Shown: positions 1 through 9,008 of the stretch, in pieces | Numbering within the stretch: the stretch's first letter is position 1 | How the letters are laid out: every line of letters begins with the position of its first letter | NCBI GenBank assembly: GCA_900546255.1 | Contig: URCB01000017.1 | Span: 1-35,772 of the forward strand | Length of the DNA: 35,772 nt | Reading direction: 5' to 3' | From: an uncultured Eubacteriales bacterium | Lineage (GTDB): Bacteria; Bacillota; Clostridia; Oscillospirales; Oscillospiraceae | The notes under the pieces: generated by a model | Databases searched by the model: none | What the model saw: only the letters and a program-made list of their open reading frames with translations | Told to the model about the DNA's origin: nothing | Program-made: the position numbers and the translations under genes

Positions 1-15
1 CGCATGAATACTAAG

Positions 16-48
16 AAAAAAGGGTTGACATCTTTTTTGTCAACCCTT
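16..48 (-). terminator. Rho-independent terminator of tRNA-Leu
   Basis: An 11-bp perfect inverted repeat (AAGGGTTGACA at 20-30, TGTCAACCCTT at 38-48) with a 7-nt loop is followed, on the minus strand, by a run of six T. It lies three bases beyond the CCA end of the tRNA, so it ends that transcript. Confidence 0.9.
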
Positions 49-50
49 CA

Positions 51-137
51 TGGTGCCGGTGACCGGACTCGAACCGGTACGGTGTTGCCACCGGTGGATT
101 TTGAGTCCACTACGTCTACCAATTCCATCACACCGGC
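51..137 (-). tRNA. tRNA-Leu (anticodon CAA)
   Basis: Read on the minus strand, 87 nt fold as a class II (long variable arm) tRNA. The 7-bp acceptor stem is GCCGGTG/CACCGGC, the discriminator is A, and CCA is encoded at 51-53. The D-arm contains TGG-AATTGGTAGAC, the anticodon stem-loop GTGGACTCAAAATCCAC presents CAA, a variable arm GGTGGCAACACC follows, and the T-arm contains GGTTCGAGTCC. CAA decodes UUG. The gene stands alone with its own promoter and terminator. Confidence 0.96.
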
Positions 138-154
138 CTGTGAAATCGCAACTG

Positions 155-183
155 ATTATACAACAGGATCCCGCTCTTGGCAA
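155..183 (-). promoter_or_regulatory. Sigma-A promoter of tRNA-Leu
   Basis: On the minus strand, -35 TTGCCA (178-183) and -10 TATAAT (155-160) are separated by exactly 17 bp. The start point would fall about 10 nt before the tRNA 5' end at 137, leaving a very short leader for RNase P. Confidence 0.85.
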
Positions 184-230
184 GAGTTTTTCTGCGGCAA
201 ATTGCAAATTAGCCGTAGGAAAAAAAGGAT

Positions 231-244
231 AAGTGTGGTATCAT
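231..244 (+). promoter_or_regulatory. Possible extended -10 promoter for the lipoprotein-TCS operon
   Basis: TGG-TATCAT at 236-244 is an extended -10 (TGn) motif about 40 bp before the lipoprotein start. No good -35 hexamer sits 17 bp upstream (TAGGAA at 216-221), so this is a weak assignment. It lies back to back with the tRNA-Leu promoter. Confidence 0.35.
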
Positions 245-284
245 AAAATACTAGAATACATTCTTGAGAGAAAGAGGGGCTGGC

Positions 285-1631
285 ATGGGAAAACGGATGC
301 TGGGCGGCCTGCTCCTGGTGGTGTGCCTGCTGGGGCTGGGGGGCTGTGTGTTTGGCAGCGTGGATGAGATGTACGCCCTGCCCAAATCCTCCGAGGCCTA
401 TGTGAACCTACAGGCAAAAATCAACGAGGAAAAGGGGACCGGGGAATACATCGCGCCCTTAAACGGGGAGAACCGGCAGACCATCCAATTGGTGGATGTG
501 GACGAGGACGGCCTCCAGGAGGCCGTGGCCTTCTTCCGGGACGCGGACGCGGACACCCCCCTGCGCATCGTGATCTTTAAGCAGGACGACCAGGGGGAGT
601 ACCAGGTCTATGCCCGGATCCAAGGGGTGGGCAGCGAGATTGACTCCATCGAGTACGTCAACCTGGGGGGCGCCGGAGAGAGCGACGTGCTGGTCAGCTG
701 GCAGGCGGGCTCCTCCCTGCGCACCCTGGTGGGGTACACCATCACCGACGGCCAACCCACGGAGATCATGCGCAGTGCCTACGACCGGTACCTGACTGCG
801 GATCTGGACGGCGATGGCCAGGAGGAAGTGGTCCTGGCCCAGGCGGAGGAGGAGAGCAGCAGCACCCGCATCGAGTACTATGACAGCCGGGACGGGGTGC
901 TGACCCTCACGGCCACCTCCCCCCTGTCGGATGGAACCACCGACATCAGCAGCTGGAGTGCAGGGTGGCTGGAGGAGACCGTCCCCGCCCTGTTCGTCAC
1001 CTCCTATTTCGGGCGGGATGTGCTGCTCACCGACGTGTTTGTGTTGGATGACCAGCAGGGGCTGCGCAACATCGCCTGGAACCCGGAGACCCGCCGCAGT
1101 GACAGCACCTTCCACTACTACACCGGGGTGGCGCCAGAGGACATCAACGGGGACGGCTTGGTAGAAGTCCCGGTGGCCCGCACGGTGGCCGCCTATGGCG
1201 AGAGTTCGGTGGACCAGTTCTGGTGGCTGGACTGGATCCATTACCAAACCGACGGCACCCAAACGGTGATGACCACCACCTACCACAGCGGCGACGGCTG
1301 GTATCTGGACATCCCCGCCGCGTGGAACCAGGTGGGGGACATCACCATGTGCCAGCAGGAGAGCTCCACCATCGGGGTGCGCAGCGTCACATTCGCCCGG
1401 GGCGGCCAGGACGAGGAGAGCACCCCGGAGCCCTTTTTGGAGATCTGCTGCCTGACCGGCAGCGACCGCAGCCGCCAAGCGGACCAAAGCGACCGGTTCA
1501 CCCTCTATGAGGATGCCACCATCATCTACACCGCAGAGTTTTTGGACAGCAGCTGGGACTGCGGCCTGAATGAGGAGACAATGCTGACTAGCTTCCACGC
1601 CAGCCTAGGTGTGTGGAACACCAGCAGCTGA
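285..1631 (+). CDS. VCBS/FG-GAP-like repeat lipoprotein upstream of a two-component system
   Basis: A 448-aa surface lipoprotein of unknown specific function. The N-terminus (MGKRM, hydrophobic core, LGLGGC) is a type II signal peptide with the lipidated Cys at about residue 21. Several Asp-rich segments (DVDEDGLQEAV, DLDGDGQEEVV, DINGDGLVEV) look like calcium-binding FG-GAP/VCBS beta-propeller blades. An upstream TTG at 264 is in frame, but ATG 285 has AGAGGGG at the right distance and puts the signal peptide at the start. The stop is 38 bp before the response regulator ORF, so the three genes are probably one operon. Inference: it may act as an extracytoplasmic partner or input for the kinase, but nothing in the sequence proves that. 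Confidence 0.85.
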   Translation: MGKRMLGGLLLVVCLLGLGGCVFGSVDEMYALPKSSEAYVNLQAKINEEKGTGEYIAPLNGENRQTIQLVDVDEDGLQEAVAFFRDADADTPLRIVIFKQDDQGEYQVYARIQGVGSEIDSIEYVNLGGAGESDVLVSWQAGSSLRTLVGYTITDGQPTEIMRSAYDRYLTADLDGDGQEEVVLAQAEEESSSTRIEYYDSRDGVLTLTATSPLSDGTTDISSWSAGWLEETVPALFVTSYFGRDVLLTDVFVLDDQQGLRNIAWNPETRRSDSTFHYYTGVAPEDINGDGLVEVPVARTVAAYGESSVDQFWWLDWIHYQTDGTQTVMTTTYHSGDGWYLDIPAAWNQVGDITMCQQESSTIGVRSVTFARGGQDEESTPEPFLEICCLTGSDRSRQADQSDRFTLYEDATIIYTAEFLDSSWDCGLNEETMLTSFHASLGVWNTSS

Positions 1632-1669
1632 GCCCATACAGGAACCTTGGAAGGAAGGAGTTTGCAAGG

Positions 1670-2353
1670 ATGAAAAAAGTTCTGGTTTTGGAGGATGAGG
1701 CCAACATCCGCGGCTTCGTGGTCATCAACTTGAACCGGGCGGGCTACGAGACCATCGAGGCGGGCACCGGGGAGGAGGCGCTGGAGCAGCTCCGGCTCAA
1801 CCCAGACGTCCGGGTGGCTCTGCTGGACATCATGCTGCCTGACATGGATGGGTTTGAGGTCTGCCGCCGGATTCGGGCGGGCAACTCCAAGATTGGCATC
1901 ATTATGCTCACCGCCCGCACCCAGGAGATGGACAAGGTCACCGGGTTCATGACAGGGGCGGACGACTATGTGACCAAACCCTTCTCCCCGGCGGAGCTCA
2001 CCGCCCGCATCGACGCCCTCTACCGGCGCATCGGCGGGGACCAGATGGACGATGGGGAGATCAAGCAGCCCCCCTTCGTCCTCAACACCCGGAAACGCAC
2101 CTTGGAGAAGAACGGCCAGCGGATCAAGCTGACCCAGGTGGAGTATGCCATCATGAAGATGTTCATGGAAAACCCGGGAAAGGCCCTCTCCCGGGAGGAG
2201 ATTCTCCGCTGCGTCTGGGGCAAGGACTACCTGGGCGAGGTGAAGATCGTCGACGTCAACATCCGGCGGCTGCGGGTGAAGATTGAGGACGAACCCACCA
2301 GCCCGGCCTTCATCACCACCATCTGGGGGTATGGATATAAGTGGGAGTTTTAA
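1670..2353 (+). CDS. OmpR/PhoB-family response regulator
   Basis: A 227-aa DNA-binding response regulator. The receiver domain (about 1-118) has the acidic pair E8/D9, phospho-acceptor D53 in LLDIMLPDMDG, the switch Thr81 in MLTA and Lys103 in VTKPF. The C-terminal winged helix (about 130-226) has the typical LTQVEYAIMKMF, SREEILRCVWG, VDVNIRRLRVKIE and ITTIWGYGYKW blocks. ATG 1670 is chosen because GGAAGGAGTTTGCAAGG precedes it; a longer in-frame start at 1613 would overlap the lipoprotein and add residues outside the receiver fold. It overlaps the kinase gene by 13 bp, a standard coupled RR-HK arrangement. Target genes are not identifiable here. Confidence 0.95.
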   Translation: MKKVLVLEDEANIRGFVVINLNRAGYETIEAGTGEEALEQLRLNPDVRVALLDIMLPDMDGFEVCRRIRAGNSKIGIIMLTARTQEMDKVTGFMTGADDYVTKPFSPAELTARIDALYRRIGGDQMDDGEIKQPPFVLNTRKRTLEKNGQRIKLTQVEYAIMKMFMENPGKALSREEILRCVWGKDYLGEVKIVDVNIRRLRVKIEDEPTSPAFITTIWGYGYKWEF

Positions 2354-3822
2354 GGAAAGGGAAAGCCCTGTGGGAACGGGCCACCCAACGGTTCCCCCAA
2401 TTAAAGGTCAAAGGCATCCGCCAGCGGTGGCTGCTCAACAGCATCAGCATCTTGGTGATGATTCTGCTGGTGGTGGTGGTGGCCTTCTCCGTGGTCATCC
2501 GCAATTACTATGACAGCAGCATCCTCTCCGACATGGAGAGCAAGGCGCGGATTGCCGCCAACTACTTCGGCACCAACGCCAGTGGAGACACCAGCAGCGA
2601 GGACTATCTCACCACCGCCCAGAACTACGTCAGCTCCTTCGAGGACGGCACCCGGCTGGAGCTGCAGTTTCTGGACCCGTCGGGGAAGGTGATCTACTCC
2701 TCCAACGGCCTGACCCTCTCCGGCACCATGCCGGGCACCGGGGACATCGACCGGGTGCGGGAAAAGCAGGAGATTGCCTCCTGGCAGGGGGAACTGCCCC
2801 AGACCGGCGAGCGGATCACGGCGGTCTCCGCCCCCCTGCTGTACAACGGGGAGCTGGTGGGGATCATGCGCTACGTCACCTCCATGCGCCTGGTGGACCG
2901 GCAGGTGACCATCCTCACCCTGGTGGCGGTGATCCTGTCGGTGAGCATTCTGATCCTGGTGTACATCTCCAACATCTACTTCGTCCGCTCCATCGTGGAC
3001 CCGGTGAAGAACATCACCGGCATCGCCCGGCGGATCGCCGGGGGAAGCTACGGCATCCAGGTGGAAAAGAAGTTCGACGACGAGGTGGGGGACCTCACCG
3101 ACGCCATCAACGACATGTCCCTGCGGATCAAGCAGGCGGAGAGCATGAAGTCGGAGTTCATCTCCTCGGTCTCCCACGAGCTGCGCACCCCTTTGACCGC
3201 CATCACCGGCTGGGCCGAGACCATCATGAGCGGCGAGGCCCGGGACGAAGGGGACGTGCGCAAGGGCATGGCCATCATCGCCAGCGAGGCCCGGCGGCTG
3301 TCGGGGATGGTAGAGGAGCTGCTGGAGTTCTCCCGGATTGAGGACGGCCGCTTCACCCTGTCGGTGGAGCCTATGGACATCAAGGCCGAGTTGGAGGATG
3401 CCGTCTACACCTACCACGAGTTCCTGGCGGCCAAGGACATCGCCGTCTACCACACCGACTGCGAGGAGGAGTTCGGCCCCATCCCTGGGGACCCGGACCG
3501 GCTGCGCCAGGTGTTCTGCAACCTTCTGGACAACGCCGCCAAGCACGGGGGCGCCGGCAAGCGCATCGACACGGCCATCTTCCCCGACGGCAGCGATGTG
3601 GTCATCACCATTCGGGACTATGGCCCCGGCATTCCGCCGGAGGAGCTGCCCAACGTGAAGTATAAGTTCTACAAGGGCAGTTCCACCGCCCGGGGCAGCG
3701 GCATCGGCCTGGCGGTGTGTGAGGAGATCATTTCCCGGCACAACGGGGAGCTCACCATCTCCAACGCGGAGGACGAGGCCGGCGGCTGCCTGGTGGAGGT
3801 CCGCCTGCCAACTGGAACATAA
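2341..3822 (+). CDS. Membrane sensor histidine kinase (PhoR/WalK-like architecture)
   Basis: A 493-aa sensor kinase partner of the preceding regulator. Order: TM1 (about 31-53), extracellular sensor region (about 54-188), TM2 (about 190-212), HAMP linker (about 213-265), HisKA with the phosphorylated His279 in SSVSHELRTPL, then HATPase_c with the N box (NLLDNAAKHG), G1 (DYGPGIPPEE) and G2 (GSGIGLAV). The start is GTG 2341, inside the end of the regulator gene; no later ATG or GTG keeps TM1 intact. The extracellular domain of about 135 residues has no motif I can name. Phosphotransfer to D53 of the regulator is inferred from adjacency and family rules. Confidence 0.95.
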   Translation: MGVLRKGKALWERATQRFPQLKVKGIRQRWLLNSISILVMILLVVVVAFSVVIRNYYDSSILSDMESKARIAANYFGTNASGDTSSEDYLTTAQNYVSSFEDGTRLELQFLDPSGKVIYSSNGLTLSGTMPGTGDIDRVREKQEIASWQGELPQTGERITAVSAPLLYNGELVGIMRYVTSMRLVDRQVTILTLVAVILSVSILILVYISNIYFVRSIVDPVKNITGIARRIAGGSYGIQVEKKFDDEVGDLTDAINDMSLRIKQAESMKSEFISSVSHELRTPLTAITGWAETIMSGEARDEGDVRKGMAIIASEARRLSGMVEELLEFSRIEDGRFTLSVEPMDIKAELEDAVYTYHEFLAAKDIAVYHTDCEEEFGPIPGDPDRLRQVFCNLLDNAAKHGGAGKRIDTAIFPDGSDVVITIRDYGPGIPPEELPNVKYKFYKGSSTARGSGIGLAVCEEIISRHNGELTISNAEDEAGGCLVEVRLPTGT

Positions 3823-3827
3823 GTTCG
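3814..3827. promoter_or_regulatory. Candidate LexA/SOS box
   Basis: GGAACATAAGTTCG matches the Gram-positive LexA consensus CGAACRNRYGTTYG at 12 of 14 positions, with an intact GAAC-N4-GTTCG core. It overlaps the kinase stop codon and ends 19 bp before the -35 hexamer of the unit that contains recA. Functional LexA boxes normally overlap the promoter more closely, so this is a candidate only. Confidence 0.4.
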
Positions 3828-3846
3828 AAAAAATGCCCCGGGATTC

Positions 3847-3875
3847 TTGCTTTTTCCCCTGGGGTTTGTTACAAT
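3847..3875 (+). promoter_or_regulatory. Sigma-A promoter of the DUF1385-prmC-recA unit
   Basis: -35 TTGCTT (3847-3852), 17-bp spacer, extended -10 TGT-TACAAT (3870-3875). The spacer carries CCCCTGGGG and closely resembles the spacer of the mtnA promoter on the other strand near 24.16 kb. The expected start is about 30 bp before the DUF1385 start codon. A weak CCCC...GGGG hairpin (3836-3864) overlaps it and might end the kinase transcript. Confidence 0.75.
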
Positions 3876-3913
3876 CACCTCAAAATGACCCAAGCAAACA
3901 GATAGGAGTGACT

Positions 3914-4912
3914 ATGAAACCCGAGAAACACTGTGAACCGTCGCAAGACTGCGCCTTCCGCACCACCATTGGCGGCCAGGCACTCATTGAGGGCATCCTC
4001 ATGCGGGGGCCGGAGAAGCAGGCCATCGTGGTGCGCAACCAGGAGGGGGAGCTGGAGGTCAAGGAACAAAAACTCAAGCTTATCAAGGACCGGTACCCCA
4101 TCCTGGGCGTCCCCTTCATCCGCGGGGTGGTCAACTTCCTGGCCTCCCTGGTGGAGGGGGTGAAGGCCCTCATGTGGTCGGCGGAGTTCTATCCTGACGA
4201 CCAGGGGGAGGAGACCCCCTCCAAGTTCGAGCAGTGGCTGGAAAAGCGCTTCGGCAGCGAAGGGCTTATGAAGTGGATCATCGGCATTGCCGTGGCGGCG
4301 GGGATCGCCTTCGCCATTGCGCTGTTCATCATCCTGCCCACCCTGTTCACCTCCGGCCTGCTCTACTTCTTCCCGGATGCCCCCATGTGGCTGCGGAACC
4401 TGCTGGAGGGCGTGGTGAAGTTGGTGATCTTCTTCTGTTACCTCTACTTCTGCTCCCGGCTCAAGGACATTCACCGCACCTTCCAGTACCACGGGGCGGA
4501 GCATAAGACCATCTTTTGCTACGAGCGGGGGCTGGAACTCACCGTGGAAAACGCCCGCAAAATGCCCCGGCACCACCCCCGGTGCGGCACCAGCTTCCTG
4601 TTCGTGGTGATCGTGGTGGCGGTGCTGGCCTCCTGCGTGGTCTTTGCCCTGCCGGGGATCCGGGATGTGGCCGCCAACCCGCTGGTGCGCATCCTGCTTC
4701 ACCTGGTGTTGCTGCCCATTGTGGTGGCCATCACCTATGAGATCAACCGCTTCATTGGCCGGCATGACAATCCGGTGACCCGGGTCCTGTCGGCCCCGGG
4801 GATGTGGATGCAGAACTTTACCACCTTCGAGCCGGACGACTCCATGCTGGAGGTGGCCATCCACGCCTTGAAAATCGTGCTCCCCGAAAAGGCGGGAGCC
4901 GACGCCTGGTAA
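3914..4912 (+). CDS. DUF1385 family (YqhQ-like) membrane protein
   Basis: A 332-aa integral membrane protein of the DUF1385 family, whose biochemical role is not settled. Signature blocks are visible: GGQALIEGILMRGP near residue 20, YHGAEHKTIFCYERG near 192, and HPRCGTSFLF near 221. Hydrophobic segments lie at about 65-88, 120-152, 163-182, 226-247 and 256-276. ATG 3914 has GATAGGAGTGACT upstream; the reading frame continues back to 3719 inside the kinase gene but that stretch is not family-like. DUF1385 genes commonly sit next to prmC in Clostridia, as here (46-bp gap). Confidence 0.93.
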   Translation: MKPEKHCEPSQDCAFRTTIGGQALIEGILMRGPEKQAIVVRNQEGELEVKEQKLKLIKDRYPILGVPFIRGVVNFLASLVEGVKALMWSAEFYPDDQGEETPSKFEQWLEKRFGSEGLMKWIIGIAVAAGIAFAIALFIILPTLFTSGLLYFFPDAPMWLRNLLEGVVKLVIFFCYLYFCSRLKDIHRTFQYHGAEHKTIFCYERGLELTVENARKMPRHHPRCGTSFLFVVIVVAVLASCVVFALPGIRDVAANPLVRILLHLVLLPIVVAITYEINRFIGRHDNPVTRVLSAPGMWMQNFTTFEPDDSMLEVAIHALKIVLPEKAGADAW

Positions 4913-4958
4913 ACCCCAGGCAGACCCTGTAGAAATCCTATGCATTGGGGGGAGAGAG

Positions 4959-5870
4959 GTGGCAATCACCTACCATGATTTGTATTTGAACACCCGCATG
5001 GCCCTCACCGGGGCGGGGATTGAGGCCGCCCAGCTGGAGGCCCGGGAACTGATCTGCGCCGCCGCCGGAAAAACGGCGGAGGAACTCTACCGGGACATCT
5101 CCCTGTACACCACCGACGAGATCGCCGTGCAGACCGAGGCCCTCCTGGCCCGTCGGCTGGCAGGGGAGCCCATCGCCTATCTCATTGGGGAGTGGTCCTT
5201 CTGCGGCCTGCCCTTCTATGTGAGCCCGGAGGCCCTGATCCCCCGGGTGGACACGGAGATGCTGGCCCAACTGGCCATGAACCGCCTGAAGGAGAACCCC
5301 GGCCACACCCGGATTTTGGACCTGTGCGCCGGCACCGGCTGCCTGGGCATCACCGCGGCGGCCCTGGTGAAAACCACCCGGGCGGTGCTGGTGGACCTGT
5401 CGGACGGGGCCTTGGAGCTGTGTAAGCGGAACATCCGCCGCAACCGCCTCACCGGCCGGGTGGTCTACCTGAAGGGGGATGCCCTCCAGGCCCCCAGCCA
5501 TGCCCTGGGGCAGTTTGATGTGCTGGTGTGCAACCCCCCCTACATCCCCACCGGCGACCTGGCCGCCCTGGACCATTCGGTGAAAGATTTTGAGCCCATG
5601 ATGGCCCTGGACGGCGGGGAGGACGGCCTGGACTTTTACCGGGTCATCACCCACCTGTGGCAGCCGGCCCTGCGGCCGGGGGGCCACCTGCTGTTTGAGG
5701 TGGGCATTGGCCAGGCGGAAAAGGTGGCCTGGCTGATGGTGAAGGCCGGCTACGAGAACATCCGCATCACCCGGGACACCGGCGGCATTGACCGGGTGGT
5801 GGAAGGCCAGCGCCCCAAGGATCGGGAGATCCCCGATCCGCTGCACGACACCACGGAAGAGGAAGGGTAA
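4959..5870 (+). CDS. prmC: Peptide chain release factor N5-glutamine methyltransferase
   Basis: A 303-aa SAM-dependent enzyme that methylates the glutamine of the GGQ motif in release factors 1 and 2. The N-terminal helical substrate-binding domain covers about 1-85. The Rossmann methyltransferase domain has the SAM loop DLCAGTGCLGI at about 121-131 and the hallmark NPPY (192-195) that holds the target glutamine amide. The start is GTG 4959 with GGGGGGAGAG upstream. The usual neighbour prfA is not in the window; instead recA follows after 6 bp, so the two are co-transcribed. The length is slightly above the usual 275-290 because of an acidic C-terminal tail. Confidence 0.95.
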   Translation: MAITYHDLYLNTRMALTGAGIEAAQLEARELICAAAGKTAEELYRDISLYTTDEIAVQTEALLARRLAGEPIAYLIGEWSFCGLPFYVSPEALIPRVDTEMLAQLAMNRLKENPGHTRILDLCAGTGCLGITAAALVKTTRAVLVDLSDGALELCKRNIRRNRLTGRVVYLKGDALQAPSHALGQFDVLVCNPPYIPTGDLAALDHSVKDFEPMMALDGGEDGLDFYRVITHLWQPALRPGGHLLFEVGIGQAEKVAWLMVKAGYENIRITRDTGGIDRVVEGQRPKDREIPDPLHDTTEEEG

Positions 5871-5876
5871 CAGACT

Positions 5877-7043
5877 ATGGCAGAGCGAAAGAAAGCAACA
5901 ACCGAAACCGCAGGGCCCGCTGCGGATAAAAAGCGGGCCTTAGAAACCGCCATCGCCCAGATTGAGCGGACCTATGGCAAGGGCTCCATCATGCGCCTGG
6001 GGGCCAACGAGCAGGTGGTGGTGGAGAGCATCCCCACCGGCTCCCTGGCCCTGGACCTGGCCTTGGGCATCGGCGGCGTGCCCAGAGGGCGGATCATCGA
6101 GATCTACGGCCCCGAATCCTCGGGCAAAACCACCCTGGCCCTCCACATCGCGGCGGAAGCCCAGAAGCGGGGGGGCGAGGTGGCCTTCATCGACGCCGAG
6201 CACGCCCTGGACCCCACCTATGCCCGGGCCCTGGGGGTGGACATTGACAACATGCTCATCTCCCAGCCGGACACCGGGGAGCAGGGCCTGGAGATCTGCG
6301 AGGCCCTGGTGCGCTCCGGCGCCCTGGACGTCATCGTGGTGGACTCCGTGGCCGCCCTCACCCCCCGGGCAGAGATCGAGGGGGAGATGGGGGACTCCCA
6401 CGTGGGCCTGCTGGCCCGCCTGATGAGCCAGGCCCTGCGGAAGCTGGCCGGCTCCATCGCCAAGACCCACTGCGTGGTGATTTTCATCAACCAGCTCCGG
6501 GAAAAGGTGGGGGTCATGTACGGCAACCCCGAGGTCACCACCGGCGGCCGGGCCCTGAAGTTCTACTCCTCCGTCCGCATTGAGGTGCGCCGCATCGAGG
6601 CCATCAAGGCCGGCACCGAGATCATCGGCAACCGCACACGGGCCAAGGTGGTAAAGAACAAGGTAGCCCCCCCCTTCCGGGAGGCGGAGTTTGACATCAT
6701 GTACGGCGAGGGCATCTCCAAGTACGGGGAGCTGGTGGACCTGGCGGTGAAACTGAACATCATCCAGAAGAGCGGCTCCTGGTTCTCCATGGGCGAGGAG
6801 CGCATCGGCCAGGGGAAGGACGCGGCCAAGCAGTTCCTCCGGGACAACCCCGAACTCTGCGACCACGTGGAGGAGGAGATCCGGAAGAATGCCTTCCAGC
6901 TCCTCTCCAACCAGGGGAAGGTGGCCGCCCGGGCCGCCGGCCGGGCCCCCCAGGAGGTCCCCCCCGCCCCGGCGCCTGCCCCTGCCCCAGTGCCCAAGGG
7001 CATTGACGTGAGCGCCGACGATTTCGACGACGATGAGGATTGA
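5877..7043 (+). CDS. recA: Recombinase A
   Basis: A 388-aa ATP-dependent strand-exchange protein for homologous recombination and co-protease for LexA self-cleavage. Walker A GPESSGKT is at 78-85. Further conserved blocks are [10 protein letters not shown], the L1/L2 region ([36 protein letters not shown]) and [10 protein letters not shown]. The C-terminus has a Pro-Ala repeat linker and an acidic DDFDDDED tail, which in the family modulates DNA access. ATG 5877 begins 6 bp after prmC; recX overlaps its end by 11 bp. No promoter is visible directly in front, so expression probably comes from the promoter at 3847. Confidence 0.99.
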   Translation: MAERKKATTETAGPAADKKRALETAIAQIERTYGKGSIMRLGANEQVVVESIPTGSLALDLALGIGGVPRGRIIEIYGPESSGKTTLALHIAAEAQKRGGEVAFIDAEHALDPTYARALGVDIDNMLISQPDTGEQGLEICEALVRSGALDVIVVDSVAALTPRAEIEGEMGDSHVGLLARLMSQALRKLAGSIAKTHCVVIFINQLREKVGVMYGNPEVTTGGRALKFYSSVRIEVRRIEAIKAGTEIIGNRTRAKVVKNKVAPPFREAEFDIMYGEGISKYGELVDLAVKLNIIQKSGSWFSMGEERIGQGKDAAKQFLRDNPELCDHVEEEIRKNAFQLLSNQGKVAARAAGRAPQEVPPAPAPAPAPVPKGIDVSADDFDDDED

Positions 7044-7650
7044 GAAACTCCTCCCGCCCCCCCAGCCGGGCAAACCCTGGTCGGTGGCCCTGGAGGGGGG
7101 GGAGGTGCTCCGGGTGTCGGAGAGCGTCGTGGCCTCCTTTGCCCTCTACGGGGGGATGGAGCTGGAGGCGGAGACCCTGACTGCCCTCCGCCAGGCTGCC
7201 GCTCTGGCGGCCTGGCGGGAGAAGGCGGGGCGGCTGCTCACCGCCCGGATGCTCTCCTCCGGCCAGCTGGCGGAAAAGCTCACCGCCAAAGGAGCCACGG
7301 AGGAGCAGGCCGCCCAGGTGGTGGCCTGGGCCCAGGACATCGGCCTGCTGGACGACAGCGCGTACGCCAAGGCCCTGGCCCGGCATTACACCGCCAAGGG
7401 CTACGGCCCCTATAAAATCAAAGACGAATTCTACCGCCGCCAAGTCCCCCGGGAGGATTGGGAGGAGGCCCTGGCGGCGGTGGAACCGCCGGAGACCTGG
7501 ATATCGGACTTTCTGTCCCGGAAGATCCAGGACCCGGAGGACCCTGCCCAGATCAAGAAAGCCTCAGACGCCCTGGTGCGCCGGGGCTTTTCCTGGCATA
7601 CCGTGTCCCAGGCGGTGACCCGGTTTCTCAACGGGACAGACCCCTGGTGA
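7033..7650 (+). CDS. recX: RecX regulatory protein
   Basis: A 205-aa RecX-family protein that binds RecA filaments and limits or modulates their activity. The typical three-helix modules are recognisable: [28 protein letters not shown] then [38 protein letters not shown], and a C-terminal [17 protein letters not shown]. The N-terminal 70 residues are less conserved, as is usual. ATG 7033 lies inside the recA end (11-bp overlap), giving translational coupling. The assignment rests on both position and motif. Confidence 0.92.
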   Translation: MRIEKLLPPPQPGKPWSVALEGGEVLRVSESVVASFALYGGMELEAETLTALRQAAALAAWREKAGRLLTARMLSSGQLAEKLTAKGATEEQAAQVVAWAQDIGLLDDSAYAKALARHYTAKGYGPYKIKDEFYRRQVPREDWEEALAAVEPPETWISDFLSRKIQDPEDPAQIKKASDALVRRGFSWHTVSQAVTRFLNGTDPW

Positions 7651-7667
7651 CGGGAGAGGAGACAACC

Positions 7668-9008
7668 ATGAAAGTAGGATTCATTTCCCTTGGCTGCGCC
7701 AAGAACCAGGTCAACTGCGAGCAGATGATCTGGAAGACATACGAGGCCGGTTACGAGGTGGCCCTGGGGGCCGAGGACTGTGACGTGGCGGTGGTGAACA
7801 CCTGCGGCTTCCTCCAAGAGGCCCGGGAGGAGGCTTTGGCGGAGATCGACGCCCTGGCCCAGGCCAAGGCCCAGGGCAAGCTGCAAAAGATCCTGGTCAC
7901 CGGCTGCATGGCCCAGTGGTGGAAGGACGAGATCCAGGCCCGCTGTCCCCAGGCCGACGGCTTTGTGGGGGTCAGTGGGTACGAGGACATCGCCCAAGTC
8001 ATCGCCCAGGCCCTGGAGGACCAGCACCCCGCCCACTTCGGAGACATCGACGCCCCCGTGCCGGAGACCGACCGGGTGGTGTGCACCTCCGACTACTGGG
8101 CCTGGCTGCGCATCGCCGAGGGGTGCGACAACCGCTGCGCCTACTGCATCATCCCCTTCATCCGGGGAAAGTTCCGCAGCCGGCCGGAGGAGGCCATCCT
8201 GGCCGAGGCCCAGGACCTGGCCCAGGCGGGGATGCAGGAGCTCATTGTGGTGGCCCAGGACATCACCCGCTACGGCCTGGACCTCTACGGGGCGCGTACC
8301 CTGGCCAAACTCCTGCCCAAGCTCTGCGCCATCGAGGGGATCCACTGGGTCCGCCTCCACTACCTCTACCCCGACGAGATCACCGACGAGCTCATTGACG
8401 TCATCGCCAACGAGCCGAAGATCGTAAAGTACCTGGACATCCCCATCCAGCACATCAGCGACCACCTCCTCAAGTCCATGCACCGCCGGGGGACGGGGGA
8501 GGAGATCCGGGCCCTCTTCCGGAAGCTCCGGGAGCGGATCCCCGGCCTGGTCCTCCGCACCAGCCTTATCGCCGGCTTCCCCGGGGAGACGGAGGAGGAC
8601 TTTGAGGAGCTGTGCACCTTCCTCCGGGAATTCCGCATCCAACGGGCGGGGGTCTTCCCCTTCTCCCCGGAGGAGGGGAGCGCCGCAGCCACCTACCCCG
8701 ACCAGGTGGACGAGGACGTGAAGCGCCGCCGGGTGGAGCTCATCACCGAGCTCCAGCTGGCCGTGGTGGACGACTGGTGCGAGTCCATGATGGGCCAGGT
8801 GGTGGAGGTCCTCTGCGAGGGGTACGACGACGAGACCGAACTCTACTACGGCCGCAGCTACGCCGACTCCCCGGGCATCGACGGCCTGGTCCACTTCGAA
8901 GGGGAGGAAGGGGGCGTGCGCCCCGGGGCCTTCTACCAAGTGAAGATTACCAGCAATTACGATGGGGAACTCATCGGCATTCTGTATGAGGAGGACGACG
9001 AACCATGA
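7668..9008 (+). CDS. rimO: Ribosomal protein uS12 methylthiotransferase
   Basis: A 446-aa radical SAM enzyme that adds a methylthio group to the conserved aspartate of ribosomal protein S12. The N-terminal UPF0004 domain has Cys10, Cys46 and Cys80 for the auxiliary 4Fe-4S cluster (SLGCAKN, VNTCGF, VTGCMAQ). The radical SAM motif CDNRCAYC places Cys153, Cys157 and Cys160 on the SAM cluster, and a TRAM domain occupies about the last 65 residues. The first residues MKVGFISLGCAKNQVNCEQM separate RimO from MiaB. ATG 7668 follows GGGAGAGGAG; it starts 17 bp after recX and overlaps pgsA by 4 bp (ATGA). Confidence 0.96.
   Translation: MKVGFISLGCAKNQVNCEQMIWKTYEAGYEVALGAEDCDVAVVNTCGFLQEAREEALAEIDALAQAKAQGKLQKILVTGCMAQWWKDEIQARCPQADGFVGVSGYEDIAQVIAQALEDQHPAHFGDIDAPVPETDRVVCTSDYWAWLRIAEGCDNRCAYCIIPFIRGKFRSRPEEAILAEAQDLAQAGMQELIVVAQDITRYGLDLYGARTLAKLLPKLCAIEGIHWVRLHYLYPDEITDELIDVIANEPKIVKYLDIPIQHISDHLLKSMHRRGTGEEIRALFRKLRERIPGLVLRTSLIAGFPGETEEDFEELCTFLREFRIQRAGVFPFSPEEGSAAATYPDQVDEDVKRRRVELITELQLAVVDDWCESMMGQVVEVLCEGYDDETELYYGRSYADSPGIDGLVHFEGEEGGVRPGAFYQVKITSNYDGELIGILYEEDDEP

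Noticed and set aside
4..246. Plus-strand frame covering the left edge
   Set aside because: It runs across a complete tRNA-Leu, its promoter and its terminator, which explain the sequence.
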